A stretch of 64,000 nucleotides of DNA from Begonia masoniana. Lineage: Eukaryota; Streptophyta; Magnoliopsida; Cucurbitales; Begoniaceae. The notes beneath the pieces were generated by a model that worked only from the letters and a program-made list of their open reading frames with translations, ran no database searches and was not told the origin of the DNA. The first letter of the stretch is position 1. The number at the start of each line of letters is the position of its first letter. Shown in pieces: positions 26,070 through 38,362 of this stretch. The DNA lies in contig CM039512.1 in assembly GCA_022432975.1 (NCBI GenBank), positions 31,347,574 to 31,411,573 on the forward strand, read 5' to 3'. The translations under genes and the position numbers were made by a program.

Positions 26070-26437
26070 AGCCGAGCGACATTCCTGATGTCAGAGAGTT
26101 CTCTGGCATATTCCTTGATGATCGTCCCGGATTACCACCAGACCGGGAGATTGAGTTCATTATTGACGTATATCCTAACTCTGCACCGAGGTTTAAGAAC
26201 CCATACCGGTTGGCACCAGCCGAGTTGAGTGAGTTGAGGACTCAGCTCGATGAGTTATTGGAGAAAGGTTTCATTCGACCCAGTGTTTCACCCTGGGGTG
26301 CGCCTGTTCTATTCGACAAGAAGAAAGGCGGGACCCTCAGGATGTGCATTGACTACGGGGAGTACCAAGATGTACCGGGATTTGAGACAGCACTTCTGGT
26401 GGCCGAACATGAAGAGGGAGGTTGCCAAGTACGTTGA
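26018..26437 (+). pseudogene. Element B RT start, truncated by deletion
   Basis: This frame holds the protease-RT linker ([20 protein letters not shown]) and the first RT motif up to L-R-M-C-I-D-Y at about 26356. The next bases code for the S-T-K-M-Y-R-D-L segment of integrase in a different frame. The RT palm, Y-x-D-D box, RNase H and start of the integrase zinc region are therefore missing, about 1.4 kb by comparison with element C. Confidence 0.9.
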
Positions 26438-27578
26438 GACCTGCCTAGTATGTCAGCAAGTAAAGGCGGAGCACCGGAGACCCGCTGGAACGCTGTTACC
26501 ACTGCCGATTCCGGAGTGGAAGTGGGAGCAGATCTCCATGGATTTCATTGTGGGGCTCCCGAGGACTACGAGAGGCCATGACGGCATTTGGGTTATTGTG
26601 GACCGATTGACAAAGTCGGCTCACTTTTTGCCTGTGAAGATGACATCGTCTATGGATCAGCTCGCCGAGCTCTATGTACAAGAGATTGTGAAGTTGCACG
26701 GAGTGCCGGTTTCTATTGTCTCGGATCGAGATCCGAGGTTTACATCGAAGTTCTGTAAGAGTCTGCACAAAGCTATGGGGACTCAGCTTAACTTCAGCAC
26801 AGCGTTCCATCCTCAGACTGATGGTCAGACAGAGAGGACGAATCAGATTTTGGAGGATATGCTCAGAGCGTGTGTGCTTGAGTTTCAAGGATCGTGGAGC
26901 AGGTATTTGCCACTGATCGAGTTCTCGTACAACAACAGCTTCCAGGCTACTATTGGTATGGCTCCGTATGAAGCCTTATATGGTCGAAAGTGCAGATCTC
27001 CGCTGTATTGGGACGAGGTTGGCGAGGCCAGCGTCGTTGGACCTGAGATTCTACAGCAAACGGCAGAGAAGATTGCCATTATTCGACAGCGCATCGAGGT
27101 AGCTCAGAGCAGACAGAAGAGCTATGCTGACACCAGACGGAGAGAGCTAGAGTTCGAGGAAGGTGACGAGGTTTACCTTAAAGTTTCTCCGTTCAAAGGC
27201 GTTGCGAGATTCGGAAGGAGGGGTAAGTTAAACCCTCGATATGTGGGACCCTTTCCTATTCAGAAGAGGATCGGGAAGTTGGCGTACAGATTGCAGCTTC
27301 CGGCTTCTATGGAGGGTATCCACGACGTATTTCACGTATCTATGCTTCGGAAGTGCTTGCGCGATCCGTCGCATATCGTAGAGACTACAGAGATCGAGGT
27401 GCAGCCTACCTTGAGCTATGAGGTGAGGCCAGTACGTATTTTGGAGCATTCCATCAAGGTTCTACGCAACAAAGAAATTCCGCTAGTCAAAGTTCTATGG
27501 CGGAATCACGAGGTGGAAGAGGCTACCTGGGAGCGACAGCAGGATATGATGACTAAGTATCCTGATCTGTTTGTGTAA
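26357..27578 (+). CDS. Element B integrase core and chromodomain
   Basis: Open without stops from the deletion junction to TAA at 27576-27578. The zinc-region C-L-V-C pair is present, but the upstream His pair is lost. The core has [18 protein letters not shown] and [12 protein letters not shown], carrying the D, D and E residues. A GPY/F-like segment ([19 protein letters not shown]) follows. The C-terminal chromodomain includes [19 protein letters not shown]. Among plant elements this combination marks Tekay/Del-type chromoviruses. Without its N-terminus, activity is unlikely. Confidence 0.92.
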
Positions 27579-27603
27579 TTTAATTTTGTGGACAAAATTC
27601 TGA

Positions 27604-27618
27604 ATAAGGAGGGTAGAA
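27604..27618 (+). other. Element B polypurine tract
   Basis: AATAAGGAGGGTAGA lies directly before the 3' LTR start TGTAATATCC; it resembles the tract of element A. Confidence 0.8.
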
Positions 27619-30091
27619 TGTAATATCCGGTTTGTACGGACCTTTGATTATATATTATGTTATATTATCATTTCCTTATTTAATGGCATTTTTGGTAAAT
27701 ATGTCAAATCAGGTCCGATTCACAAAAAGAAAGCGTCATTACGATTCTAACGAATAATAAGAATTTTAAGGAAATTACGGGAATTTTCGGAGATCAAACA
27801 CTACATTCCGAGTAAATACACTTTTCGTAATGTAAAAGACGTTCTCGTAAAAATAGCGAACGAGGTCCAAATTGCGAACGGACAGTTTTAATAAATCCCT
27901 GGCAATGAATAGAAGTTATTGGCAAAATATGGAACTTTCGAGAATCTGAATAGTTGGACGATTAACGAAACGAAGGATGAAACAAATAGATTTAAGTAAG
28001 AAGGGCAAAATGGTAATTTGCAAATCCATTTTAATAAATAACACAAAATCACTCTTTTTCCCTCACTTTGCTCTCTCTTCTCTCTTTTCTCTCTGGAACG
28101 CACGAACAGAGAAGGTTTCTTCTCTCGGCCGCCGGCGTTCTCACGTCGTTCCGACTTCGTTCGAACTCCGTTTCTCCTCCGTCCTTCACGGTTTCTTCTC
28201 CTCTCGCAACCCTCGGTATGTAGCCCCAATCTCTGAGCGTTTATTTCGAGTTTTCGGTTCAATTTAGGGTTAGGGTTTCAAATTAGGGTTTCGGTATTTT
28301 TCGCTAAAAACGCAAATTAGGGCTCGTAATTAATAGGTTAGCCTCGATTAAGTATATATCGAACGTATTGGACGTTATTGGACGAAGATAAACCAATTTG
28401 TAAAAAAGTATAAATTATAGAATTTTCAGGTTTTCGGGATAACTCGTAATATAGATTTCCAGATTTATCGAGCGTTGTGTCGTTGTTTAAAAGCTTCGAT
28501 TTGTTAGATTAAGGACTTTATTAGTTTGGACACTTAATCGTTTAAATTGGGTTTAACGACAAATATCGTGTTTTGCCTCAGACACGCGACTCCAGTGGAC
28601 GAAGCTCGAGATCCAGCGCGCTCAAGGTAAGTTCTCGTGACTTGCTTGACCGAAAGGTCTACACCATACTTCGTCGTCGTATCAAGGATCCTTGAGGGTT
28701 CCTTGTTTTACGTTGTTTAGGTTGGGTAGTTAGGTTAATTGTTCATAGGTTATGTTATATTGTCTGCTGATATGAACTGTTTGTTTACTTTCCGCTGATA
28801 TGAACTGTTCATGCATCACGATTTTCGAAAGTCATGAAAAGGAATTTCTGCACGTGTTTTTAAGAAAAGGAACGTATATCTGAAATGAAATCTGTAACGA
28901 AATCTGAATGAATAAACGTAATCTGTCTGTTTCTGGTCACGCGGGATGGGGCTCAGGCACGGCTGTGCGTGTTGCAAGCGTGTACCCCCCCTCTCTAGGT
29001 GGAAAGGGTAGTCCGACCGCTGGATGGGCCCTCTCCGCTTAGTGGGTAGAGGTTTCGGTGACAATTCTGTCTGTCTGTGACGTAATGAATCTGTAATCTG
29101 TAATTCTGTATCTGTAATCTGAATCTGAGCTTGATTTCTGAATGGCATACGCACGCATGCATCTGCATTTACGTAGCTTACTGAGATTTCAATATCTCAT
29201 ATGTGTCTGTATGGTGTAGGTGATCTGCTAGGTGACGTAGATCCAGGTGAGGACGACGTTCCTCCTCCTGATGTCGGAGGCAGTTGATGGATGATGGCCG
29301 TGGGAGTGCGCTGAGTAGTCGAGGCGTAATATGACCCGTGGGGATGTATGTCTGAACTCTGGGTTTATTTTGGGATGTTTTGAGTTGATAATTGTATAGT
29401 ATACTTAGGTTGTTTGGATATGGATAGGGATTAGATAACGTTTTGGTAATTGTATGTAAAACGTTTTGGTTTAAACTGTGTAATGAATGTTTTGGAAATG
29501 TTTTGATTGGTGTTAGGTTGATACGGTTATGCTCGACGTTTAGAGCTATCCACGCAGTTGGACTTCGCAAAGTCCGACTCGAAGTCCGACTCGAGTCGAT
29601 TGAGTTTAGAATACGTTTAAATTGGATTTAAGTAGATTTAAGTTGTGAGTTATATGGAAATTTGGTGTAAAGAAAAGGAGGTTTGCTCTCTGGAAATCGG
29701 ATTCCAGAGAGCAAACAGATATGTTAAATGCTGTAAAATGATAAATGTTGAAGTGCTGGAGGTTTGAAGGAGGATCGCTGCATGGCAAGCATGCAGCAGC
29801 GATCGATTTCTGTTTCAGCAGAAATCGATCGCTGCCTCCTTTTGGCAGCCCCATTTCCGATTCTGCCCCTCCTTTAGTTTTTATTAAATATTTAAATGTT
29901 TTAAGTTTTATTTATTAATAGTTTTAGTTTATATTTGAAACGATTTACCAAACGAAGTTCGATTTCGATTCCGGTTTCGGTTTCGATTTCAATTCCGCTT
30001 TAACGTTAGGTTTTAAAGTTTTATTTTAAAAATGTAAAATAGAAATGAAAAATTTATACGGGTAAATGGGTACGGACTTAGGGGTGTTACA
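27619..30091 (+). repeat. Element B 3' LTR (2,473 bp)
   Basis: Matches the 5' copy throughout, except for one 59-bp hairpin-region indel near 29780 and scattered substitutions. It ends GGGGTGTTACA and is followed by CAAAC. Confidence 0.94.
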
Positions 30092-30096
30092 CAAAC

Positions 30097-31275
30097 AACC
30101 ACGGGTTTGAGAGCCTAGGAGGCGCAATTCCTCTTAGTTGTTAACAACCAAGGCTTACCTTGAAGGTGCTCCAAACCGCTTCGGGTTTCTCCTTAGCAAA
30201 ATCGATTTTATATTCAACCAAAATCAATCTTTACGCACACCAATAACCATGGTATATATAGACCTAAGTGGCTAGAGTGGATGACCGAGATTGAGTTATG
30301 TTTTCTTTAATCAACGGTTGAGATTAGCCATGACATGGATCCACCAAAAAGGCAAAAGTGGTCCCCTCCTCTTAAAGTTGGTGCCCAAAGCAGCTTCCAT
30401 GTAATTTCCTTGCATGATTTATACCTCAAGTTTATCCAAACTCTTTTTCCACACTATCCTAACATTCATCTAGTCTTAAATGCCTAAATACATGCTTTAA
30501 TAATTCCTTACAATAAGGCCAAATAAAACACACAAAAGGTAACCAATAGAACACACATAATATTTGGTTACAATGAGTTGAATTAGGGACGACAAATTCT
30601 CTCTTTATCTTTATGCTTCCAATCCAAGCCTTTAAATATTCAACTCCTACAAAATGATAGACAAATGCATTAATAAATTCGTCCTTGTTAATAAACGCAC
30701 TTAGCTTGATTGGTGAGTGGGCCTCGGGGCACATCACTTGATTTGCTTCCTTCATTCGGCAAGGTTCATCTAGATAAAGTAAAGTGCTAAGTGTCTCATT
30801 CACATAAATGTGGTTTTCGTCCAAAACCGAGGGCTTGTCCTCTTGAGGAGGAATTTGTTCCTCATCCTTTAAAATGGTTAGTTCCTCAACACAAGAGAAT
30901 TTATCAAAACAATCCAAACTAATAAAAGAGTCAAAAGAAACATTCGGGTTTGGAGACTCAACATAAACATCTCTAAACAACTCAACTATTTTAAATCATA
31001 TGTTCACAAGGCTCAACAATGACTATTTCTTCTTGCAAAATAGAACAAGAAGACTCTTTATAAGATTTAGATAACATTTTAAGCCTATGACCTATTTTGT
31101 CAAATGCTAAAAGGATTTAATCAAATTGGTTTTGAGACATTGTGAAGATTTTTTCAACAAATGTGGGACTAGGTTTTGATATATTATAACAAAATATTTT
31201 AGAAGATAAGGAATGACTTCGTACCATGATTCAAGAGTATCAAATGCACAAGGAAAGAATGGTTTAGGGAGCAAG
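30097..31275 (-). mobile_element. Internal region of element G (minus strand)
   Basis: Lies downstream, on the minus strand, of the primer-binding site at 31276-31287. It contains one open frame of 173 codons (30980-30459) and no recognisable gag or pol domain. This may be a non-autonomous element or a diverged leader. The left side was cut by the insertion of element B. Confidence 0.5.
30459..30980 (-). CDS. Unknown ORF of element G (173 aa)
   Basis: Starts at ATG 30980 (MFRDVYVESPNPN). The first ~90 residues are acidic (E-E-L-T-I-L-K-D-E-E-Q-I-P-P), and the C-terminal third is hydrophobic and Cys-rich (around FYWLPFVCFIWPYCKE). I see no zinc knuckle, protease or other known motif. It lies about 300 bases inside the primer site, where gag would start in a standard element. 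It may be a lineage-specific leader protein of a non-autonomous element or a chance frame. Confidence 0.3.
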   Translation of the reverse strand: MFRDVYVESPNPNVSFDSFISLDCFDKFSCVEELTILKDEEQIPPQEDKPSVLDENHIYVNETLSTLLYLDEPCRMKEANQVMCPEAHSPIKLSAFINKDEFINAFVYHFVGVEYLKAWIGSIKIKREFVVPNSTHCNQILCVFYWLPFVCFIWPYCKELLKHVFRHLRLDEC

Positions 31276-31287
31276 GCTCTGATACCA
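31276..31287 (-). other. Element G primer-binding site (tRNA-iMet)
   Basis: Minus-strand TGGTATCAGAGC, two bases from the LTR end (TGACATGCC at 31290 on the plus strand). Confidence 0.85.
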
Positions 31288-31289
31288 AA

Positions 31290-33078
31290 TGACATGCCTC
31301 AAAATGAGGAAACTTCAAAGCACATAAAAATCAGACTTGTGCTGTTTTGCTGGAAACAAAAGGCAGCTTTGAACAAAAACAATTCAAATTGTACTTGGAT
31401 TTTAAGCTAAAAATATAACATCTTCTAGCTTTGGATGTTAAAAATAAGCCCTTAAAATATCTCGCAAAAAATCCCAAGGAAACAGAAGTTATGCTAGATG
31501 GAGTGGAGGTCGCCAGAGACTCAAATTACACCACTAGCCGAGAAGATGGGTCGGCTTATGGATGACATAACTCTGCCGTGTGAGGTTGAATGGATCTGAA
31601 ATTTTAACAGAATGTTGCCTGATGTGTGAGGATGATTGTGTTAAAAAATGAGGGTTTGAGTCGATGGGAATGAAAACATATGGATGAAGAGTTTCATGTT
31701 AGTCCAAAAAATGTTAAGGTTTCACTTTCTTAGCTTTTTTGGTTTTCTTGAGGAGAACCTTTCAACGATCTTGAATGAGAGTTTTCTATACCATTGCTGA
31801 AGATATCTACCTCTAAAGCAAGAGGAATATAAATGGAATAGTCTGAGATAAGATCCACTTGCACTCACAAAAGTGGACTCAATAGTGGCTCACAAATGCT
31901 CGGATACTACACACCAAGACGATTTGGGGAGATTGAAGCCCAAGCTTGAAGAAACGTCAGCCACGGTTTTGATTCAACAAAAGACCCTTACAATGGCTCA
32001 TAAAGTAGTAAAAATACTATCCTTTGAGCTGCCATTAAGGTTACAAAAATCCTAGAAGATTTTTGAATCCAAAAGACAAGCACCAAAAAGTATGCTTGGC
32101 CAAATAGGGTAAGAAACAACTTTTAGTTTTCCCAAGCCCTTTTTGTCCCCTTAAACCTAAAAATCACTTTCTTGGCTTTTTTGGTTTTCTTGAGGAGAAT
32201 CTTTCAATGATCTTGGATGAGAGTTTGCTATACCATTACTGAAGATATCTACCTCTAAAGTAAGAGGAAGATAAATGGAATAGTCTAAGAGAAGATCCAC
32301 TTGCACTCACAAAAGTGGACTCAATTGTGGCTCACAAATGCATGGATATTACACACCAAGAGGTGGGTTTCCGATTTGGGTAGATTGAAGCTCAAGCTTG
32401 AAGAAAACGTCAGCCACAATTTTGATTCAACAAAAGTTACAATGACTCATAAAGATGTATAAATACTATCCCTTGAGCTGCCATTATGATTACAAAAACC
32501 CTAGAAGAGTTTTGATTCCAAAAGACAAGCACCAAAAAGTATGCTTGGCCAAATAGGATAAGAAACAACTTTTAGTTTTCTCAAGCCCTTTTTGTCCCCT
32601 TAAACCTAAAATGATCCCCCCCCCTTCCCCCTCCTTTCAAATACAAATTGCAATTACATAACATAAAATAAAACACAAAGTTGCCTCATGGAGTCATATA
32701 GAATCGGCCAAGGGCTTGTAGTCCAAGATGATCGAATTGGCTCTTGGACTTGGCCTCCTTAGTATCTTCAAAATGTGCCAAGTATTTGGATCTTCTCTTG
32801 GCTCCTTTAAGCTTGGTTCTTCCTTTAAGTGGCCATGGTCCTCAAACTTAAAGTTAACCTCAAAAGTCATGTTGCATTCGGAGAAGACACTCGAATTGGC
32901 TTCCATGTTAATGGTCAAAGGACCCAATTGACTTGTTTTCTCTTTGTTCCTTGCAAGTCTCTTGCATTCAAGTCTTGATTTATCCTTCACGTTGTTACTA
33001 AATACTTGACCTACAGAATTAGCAAAGAGCTTAGAAATCTCATTGGCTCGAAATCTTGTGAGCGGATTCCATGACACA
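31290..33078 (-). repeat. Element G LTR (tentative ends)
   Basis: The inner end is fixed by the primer site. The outer end is inferred from CCATGACACA at 33069-33078, which mirrors TGACATGCC. A minus-strand frame at 33095-32694 begins near the LTR start and contains PLTRFRANEI, resembling the G-P-[IM]-T-R motif at LTR starts of related elements. The LTR contains a 442-bp tandem duplication and a C-rich run at 32617-32633. Confidence 0.55.
31724..32610. repeat. 442-bp tandem duplication in element G LTR
   Basis: The block from CACTTTCTTAGC to about CCCCTTAAACCTAAAA repeats once, with unit starts near 31726 and 32168. The copies differ by scattered substitutions and short indels, so the duplication is not recent. 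Confidence 0.85.
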
Positions 33079-34129
33079 TTAGATTGGAAACTCAAAATCT
33101 CTGGTTCTTATAATATTTTGGTCAATCTATAGTTTGTACAAGTTTTTATACTAATTGGAGGTGAAAATTGGTGAAAGCACAATTTTTTCATAAAAACCAT
33201 CGCCAGAACAACGTCTCCGAGCATTTGCTGTTCGAGTAGGACATATATTGTGGGCTTTCACAACAGTAGATTGCCTTTAGCTCTGGACATCTACCACAAC
33301 AGTCTAGGCTCTTCCATTGTGGGCTTTCACTATAGCAGACTGGCTTGCAGGCGTCCACTATGGGCGTCTATGGCAACAATCCAGACTTGTGCTATGGGCA
33401 ATTATGGCAGAAATTTGACCTTCTGTTGTAGTTTACTACGGCACTGGTTACATAGGCCGAAATGGGGGTCTAGGTGACCACAATGAAATTTATGTGGAAT
33501 TTTATCGACTGGACGCATATCATTTCCTTTCTAGTTTAGTCCCTCTTCACGATATATGACTCATTAGTTGTTTCCCTATTATTTTGAAAAAGGGGAGTTC
33601 TAATGTCAGTTTTGTTTTAGGTTTCAACAATGTTTTTTATTTCAATTCATGTTCTCAATAGCGCATTATGACTGGTCGGTAAGGCTTTCGTCGTCATCGA
33701 GTAAATGATTTCTTTATTGTACTACATTGCATCATAGATTTTAAAACTTTTATTTTGTGAGCCAATTTCGTTTGTTTATTTTTATGCATGCATGATATTT
33801 CAATTGATATATATGCTGAACGTACTTTTGAATGTTTTGGGTTTGTACGTGCGACATTGAATTAGGACATTGATGATGTGTCCTTTGGTTTGAATTCCTA
33901 AACTTGACCAACTGTTTTGTTGTTACATTTGATACACGATTCACGAGTCTTCAAATAGACCTTTGCAAAAGCATAAAAATTCTTGACTAAGGATGTTAAG
34001 TCCTCAATAGGGGTATATAACCTACAATAAGCATAAAAAGAAAGCATGCATAATTAAGACCCTTATAACGGTTATTTGTGTGCAAACAAGATAATCTAGG
34101 CTAATTACAAATTGTAGCATTTTCCTTAT
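33079..34129. other. No gene recognised
   Basis: A degenerate patch with recurring GTGGGCTTTCAC and ATGGGC words lies at 33245-33480, possibly an eroded minisatellite. The rest is AT-rich with no supported frame. Confidence 0.5.
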
Positions 34130-34453
34130 TTAAATGAAATGAGTTACAACTTCTAATAAAGTCCTTGATCCATGTGTGCTCTTTAATTTCTCTATGCGTG
34201 CTTTAATTTCCTCCATGCACGTCACAGTCCGCATCATTCCTTTCTCCAAGCTTTCTCCTTTGATTGTTGTCCTTATCTCCAAATTTAAGTCTTCGTTTTC
34301 CCATTCCAGTAAGTGCTTTGGATTTTCTTTATCAATTGTAATTGGATGTTCCTCCAAGCTTCTTTGTGAGATATTTCTAGCAAAATAAAAGGAAATATAA
34401 TAATTTGTTAATCTTCTTACTTGTGACCTAGTGATAGGTCCGTGACTCATCAA
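34130..34453 (-). pseudogene. LTR-encoded pol tail fragment of a gypsy element
   Basis: Minus-strand frame starting at 34453 with M-M-S-H-GPITRSQVRRL, followed by Lys/Glu-rich sequence (EIKARIEKLK). The start matches the LTR-resident [11 protein letters not shown] tail of element F. Probably the remnant of a related LTR. Confidence 0.5.
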
Positions 34454-36550
34454 TATTACTTTGTATATAAAACTGTAAGATTACTTTCTCATCAAGTGGC
34501 CCACATGACATAGGTAATTAGAGCTAATGATTTAATGAATAATAAGTATGTTCCATTAGGTTACTTGGAGATTATGAATTACAGTAATACAAGTTTTTTA
34601 GTATTAACATGTTGCCTTCTCATAGGACTCTATCCGTCCGAATTAAAGTTTTATCACCATCAAGAAATAATAACAAAGATTAGGGTGAAGTGAGAAAAAT
34701 ATCGTTTCTCGAATCACCGACATTATTCTCGTTTTATCATCAATTAAATGTTATCAGTGATCAAGCTATGTGATTTAATTCTATGAACACTAGTATAAAA
34801 CATTTTGTCCAATGTTCTCTCGCTAATTTTCTTGAATTATGGTTTGTGCGTATTACGAATTATTGCTTGTGCGTATTAAAGTTTCCAATTGTTGTCTGTA
34901 TTTCAAAAACAATTTGCATGTGGTCTTATAACCATGATTTAGAACTTGTGTTTTATCCATTAAAGTTTGTTCTTTTGTGTTCTTTTGTTTATATCTAATG
35001 ATTGTAGATGATAATTATTGACTTCTGCTAATTGATCGAGTGTCTTTCTAATTAGAAGTTTATGTTTTCTTTTGTAAATAAATTATAGAATCTCGATTAT
35101 GTTGGTTTGATTGGTAAGATTAAAGTTAAAATTCTTTCTTGAAAATAAAAGTTTAAAGAATCAAAGTTCTTTTTTTTTTTTTTTTTTTAAATCAAAGTTT
35201 CGGTATTTGCAAATTAAAGTTTCAATTTTTCAAAAGTTAAAGTTTGGGTTTCTCAATTTTTTAACAAAGTAATCTTTCGATTTTGGAGTGACAGAGCCGC
35301 GGTACTAGCTTAAAATTAAGACACGTTTATTTTATAATTTAAATAGTAGAGATTAAAATAATTTCTTTGTCTTGTCTTTAAAGTTGATAAATTAAAATTT
35401 ATTTTCACGTAAAGAGATATTTTTTATTGCAATTATCACTTTTTTAGTTTTAAAATTGCAGTTAAGTTTTTTGTTTTTTACCAAAGTGGGCAAATTAAAA
35501 AGTTTATGAACATCAAATTAAATATTAGTATTTATCAAATAATGGTTACAATTTTATTACACATTGCTATTATAATTTAATATTCAAATTCATAATTAAG
35601 TAACCTGTTAGTCACCAAATTGGTCAAATTAGAAAAGTTTATAAAAATAAAAATGAATAAATCTAAGTTTAAAGTCCATTTTAAATCCACGTAAGTCTTA
35701 AACTATTTGGTTAACAAGTAACCCCGTCGTCAAATATTCTGCTAAATGATCCGCTGGGCTCACTCTCTCTCTCTCTTTCTCTTAGTGCTCTCTCACCTTG
35801 TTCTCTCTCTCTCTTCTACGCTTGGTGCTCTCTCACCACGTTCTATTACTTCTTTAACAACATCAATCACTCCTCTTGCTGGCGAGGACGCCCGTGATCA
35901 GACAAGCGGATTCTCCTGAGCTTAGTACTAGCATAACAAGCCCCTCGACCTCTTTTCAGCCTCCTCCTTCACCATCTTCGTTGACTGCCGTTGGAGCTAA
36001 CTTCTGGATCACCTTCTTTGCTTGACAATCTTTTTAGGTGGTTTGCTAAGGTAACAGATGAAGTTTTCATTTATATCACACGTAAAAATGTTGAAGAGAT
36101 TAGGTAATAGATGGAGTTTTCATTTATATCACACATAATAATGTTGCAAAGATTAGCCAAACATAACCTAAACATTGTTTACACGTAAAACTCATTTTTT
36201 TGTGATTCATTTTTCTCACCAAACATTTTTTTTCTATCAGAATGATTTAATAAATTTTTCTCTCTCATAAACCCAAACAGCTATCGACGATTCACTTGTT
36301 GGAACAAGGAAGAAGAGGAAGAAGGGTTTTTGGAGAACGAAAAATAGAATTTTAGAGAATCTGAGACCCGACAACAATGTGGAATAATCACATAAACACA
36401 TTTATGATTCAAGAGGGTAGAAGCTTGATCCGAACCAAACGTGTTAGTTAAATCGAAAGTTATCAAGTTTGATCTTTTCAAGCAAGCACTAGAAGAAGAT
36501 CAAGTTCTTCAATAAGAAAGATAAGATTTCAAAGAATCTCACCAAAATCA
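34454..36550. other. AT-rich DNA without recognisable genes
   Basis: Contains a T run at 35168-35188 and a CT microsatellite (CTCTCTCTCTCTCTTTC type) at 35759-35815. A near-duplicate TTTTCATTTATATCACAC occurs near 36067 and 36117. No coding region or RNA gene is seen. Confidence 0.6.
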
Positions 36551-37640
36551 CTTAACCATTGTAACTTGTATGGTAGCAGATGTCTTTCGATTTTCAAGTT
36601 TAGCTTTTGAACCAACAACGTACTAGCAACATTTGTACAACTTCCACTATCGATGATCAAACTACACACCTTGTGACATGACATCTAGTATGAAATATAT
36701 TTTCTCTTTGGACCTTGTCGTTATCCTTCTTAACTTGCACATTTAGTGCTCTGCTTGTGACTAATAATCCTCCCTTAACTGGTTCTTCCACATCCACGTC
36801 TCTACAACCTTCTAGTGGTGGCATCTCGTTATCACTTGAACTCACGCTTTCCACATATTCATTATCCAATAAAACCATCGCTCGTTTGTTTGGAAAATTC
36901 AAAGCGATATGTCCTAATCCTTGACACGAAATCATTTAATTTCTCTAGCCTGGTTTGGTGTAGAAGTTTCAGCGTTTACCTTTTGTGGAATGACATTGGT
37001 AGCGGCGGTTTTACCTTTGGGATCTTCTCTTGGATTTGACTTTTTATTTTTCTAACATGATTTCCATTTCTTTGTAATACTCTTAAATCCTTGAGTTAAG
37101 CTTTGGAGATTTCAGCACAAATCTCTATAGTAGTGTGTCAGAACAAATCTTTTTCTCATAATTGCTTTCACACTCCTACGTGCGAATTGGTAGTCTCCAT
37201 TACCCGTCCGATTCTTTACCAATTGGTAACACCAAATACTAGCATAGTCCGTGAACTTCATTGTAACCATATTTTTCTCTTCCGTATAGTTTTGACATTC
37301 AAATAACGAATTCACCTTTTATTCTCATTCCCAGAAAGTCTTGGAATCACTTTTCCCTTACACTTTTCCCTTAGAAGGAAGGAATGTTTACTTTGATGTG
37401 GCTTAGGTTACCGTCCTCTCGGTCTACCTTATCATATCTTTCCCATTGGTATGGTCTATCCTCGTTCTCAAACACATTTCCATCGAGTTCTCTTCTTATA
37501 CGTGGGTGACTAGATGATGGTATTTCCAATCGTTCCATCCTTCTAGTAAGAGCCGTATATTGGTCTTGCATGGACCTCATGAACATTTTAATATTCACTT
37601 CACTATCACTCTCTTGCCCACTCATAATTTTTCGAACCAA
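36550..37640 (-). pseudogene. Gypsy gag-protease fragment (I), F-like clade
   Basis: Minus-strand pieces in three frames. 37640-37371 is the gag N-terminus (Q-D-Q-Y-T-A-L-T-R-R-M-E-R-L-E). 37315-37112 is the gag core, FTDYASIWCYQLVK and V-L-T-H-Y-Y-R-D-L, the same blocks as element F. 36935-36657 covers the end of the knuckle region, NKRAMVLLDNEYV and Q-R-E-N-I-F-H-T-R-C. Past a frameshift comes a protease core, LIIDSGSCTNVAS. RT and the rest are missing. Element C inserted just upstream of its start. Confidence 0.8.
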
Positions 37641-38362
37641 TCACAAAATAATAAGCAAACGTAAAAAAGAAATTATCAATATAATAAATGTTATAACAAT
37701 AAGTAACAAATTATAAAATGGACATTTCCTCTCTCTCTCACGTGTTTACACTCATTCGATAATCTGTAGCGACCCTTAAACTATTCCTGATTTTTTCGTA
37801 TTATTATTTTTTTTATCTTAATAGACTTTAATTGCATTTAAGAGGAATTAAAGCTTGTTAAGTCGAAATTGAAATCGGAAGAGAAATTGTTAACGACGTT
37901 CGAATCTATTTTGAAAACCATTTAATAAAACTTAAAAACAATCAAAAGAAAACATAATAAAAAACTTAAAAACAATTGAAGCTGTGACGACCCCAACCCG
38001 ATCAGGGCCGCCACGGACTTGCCGTGACATAACCTTTACCTAAGCCCTCGTATTTTCTCCTAAACTTTTTCATTTTTACTTAACACTTTAAAATAAAACT
38101 AAATTAGACAATTGACCCACCTCTAACGACCTTTAGGGTCTAACTTTGACTTAAACATTTTTAGCGTAAACATTTTGACTTTTAAAACATTTAGAACTAG
38201 ACTAAAACCATTATTAACTTAAAACAATTAACACTTAAAGTAAGATCAATTAAAACAAAACACTAATATAACCTATACTCAAGAAAACAAACTGCGTGGA
38301 TCGCTCTAAAAATCGAGCGTATCCTTACCTGTTTTAAAAAACGACCAAACAATTAAAAATAC

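Larger units (their letters stand above)
21821..30091 (+). mobile_element. Element B: RT-deleted chromovirus with intact ends, TSD CAAAC
   Basis: Plus-strand element of 8,271 bp. It has the 5' LTR at 21821-24352, primer site at 24357-24368, gag and protease at 24510-26069, a deleted pol, integrase with chromodomain to 27578, a polypurine tract and the 3' LTR at 27619-30091. CAAAC flanks both sides (21816-21820 and 30092-30096). The LTRs differ by one 59-bp hairpin-associated indel and about 25-30 substitutions by eye, roughly 1%. The missing ~1.4 kb covers the RT core, RNase H and the start of integrase. If the deletion predates insertion, this copy moved using enzymes from another element; element C belongs to the same broad family. 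Confidence 0.95.
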
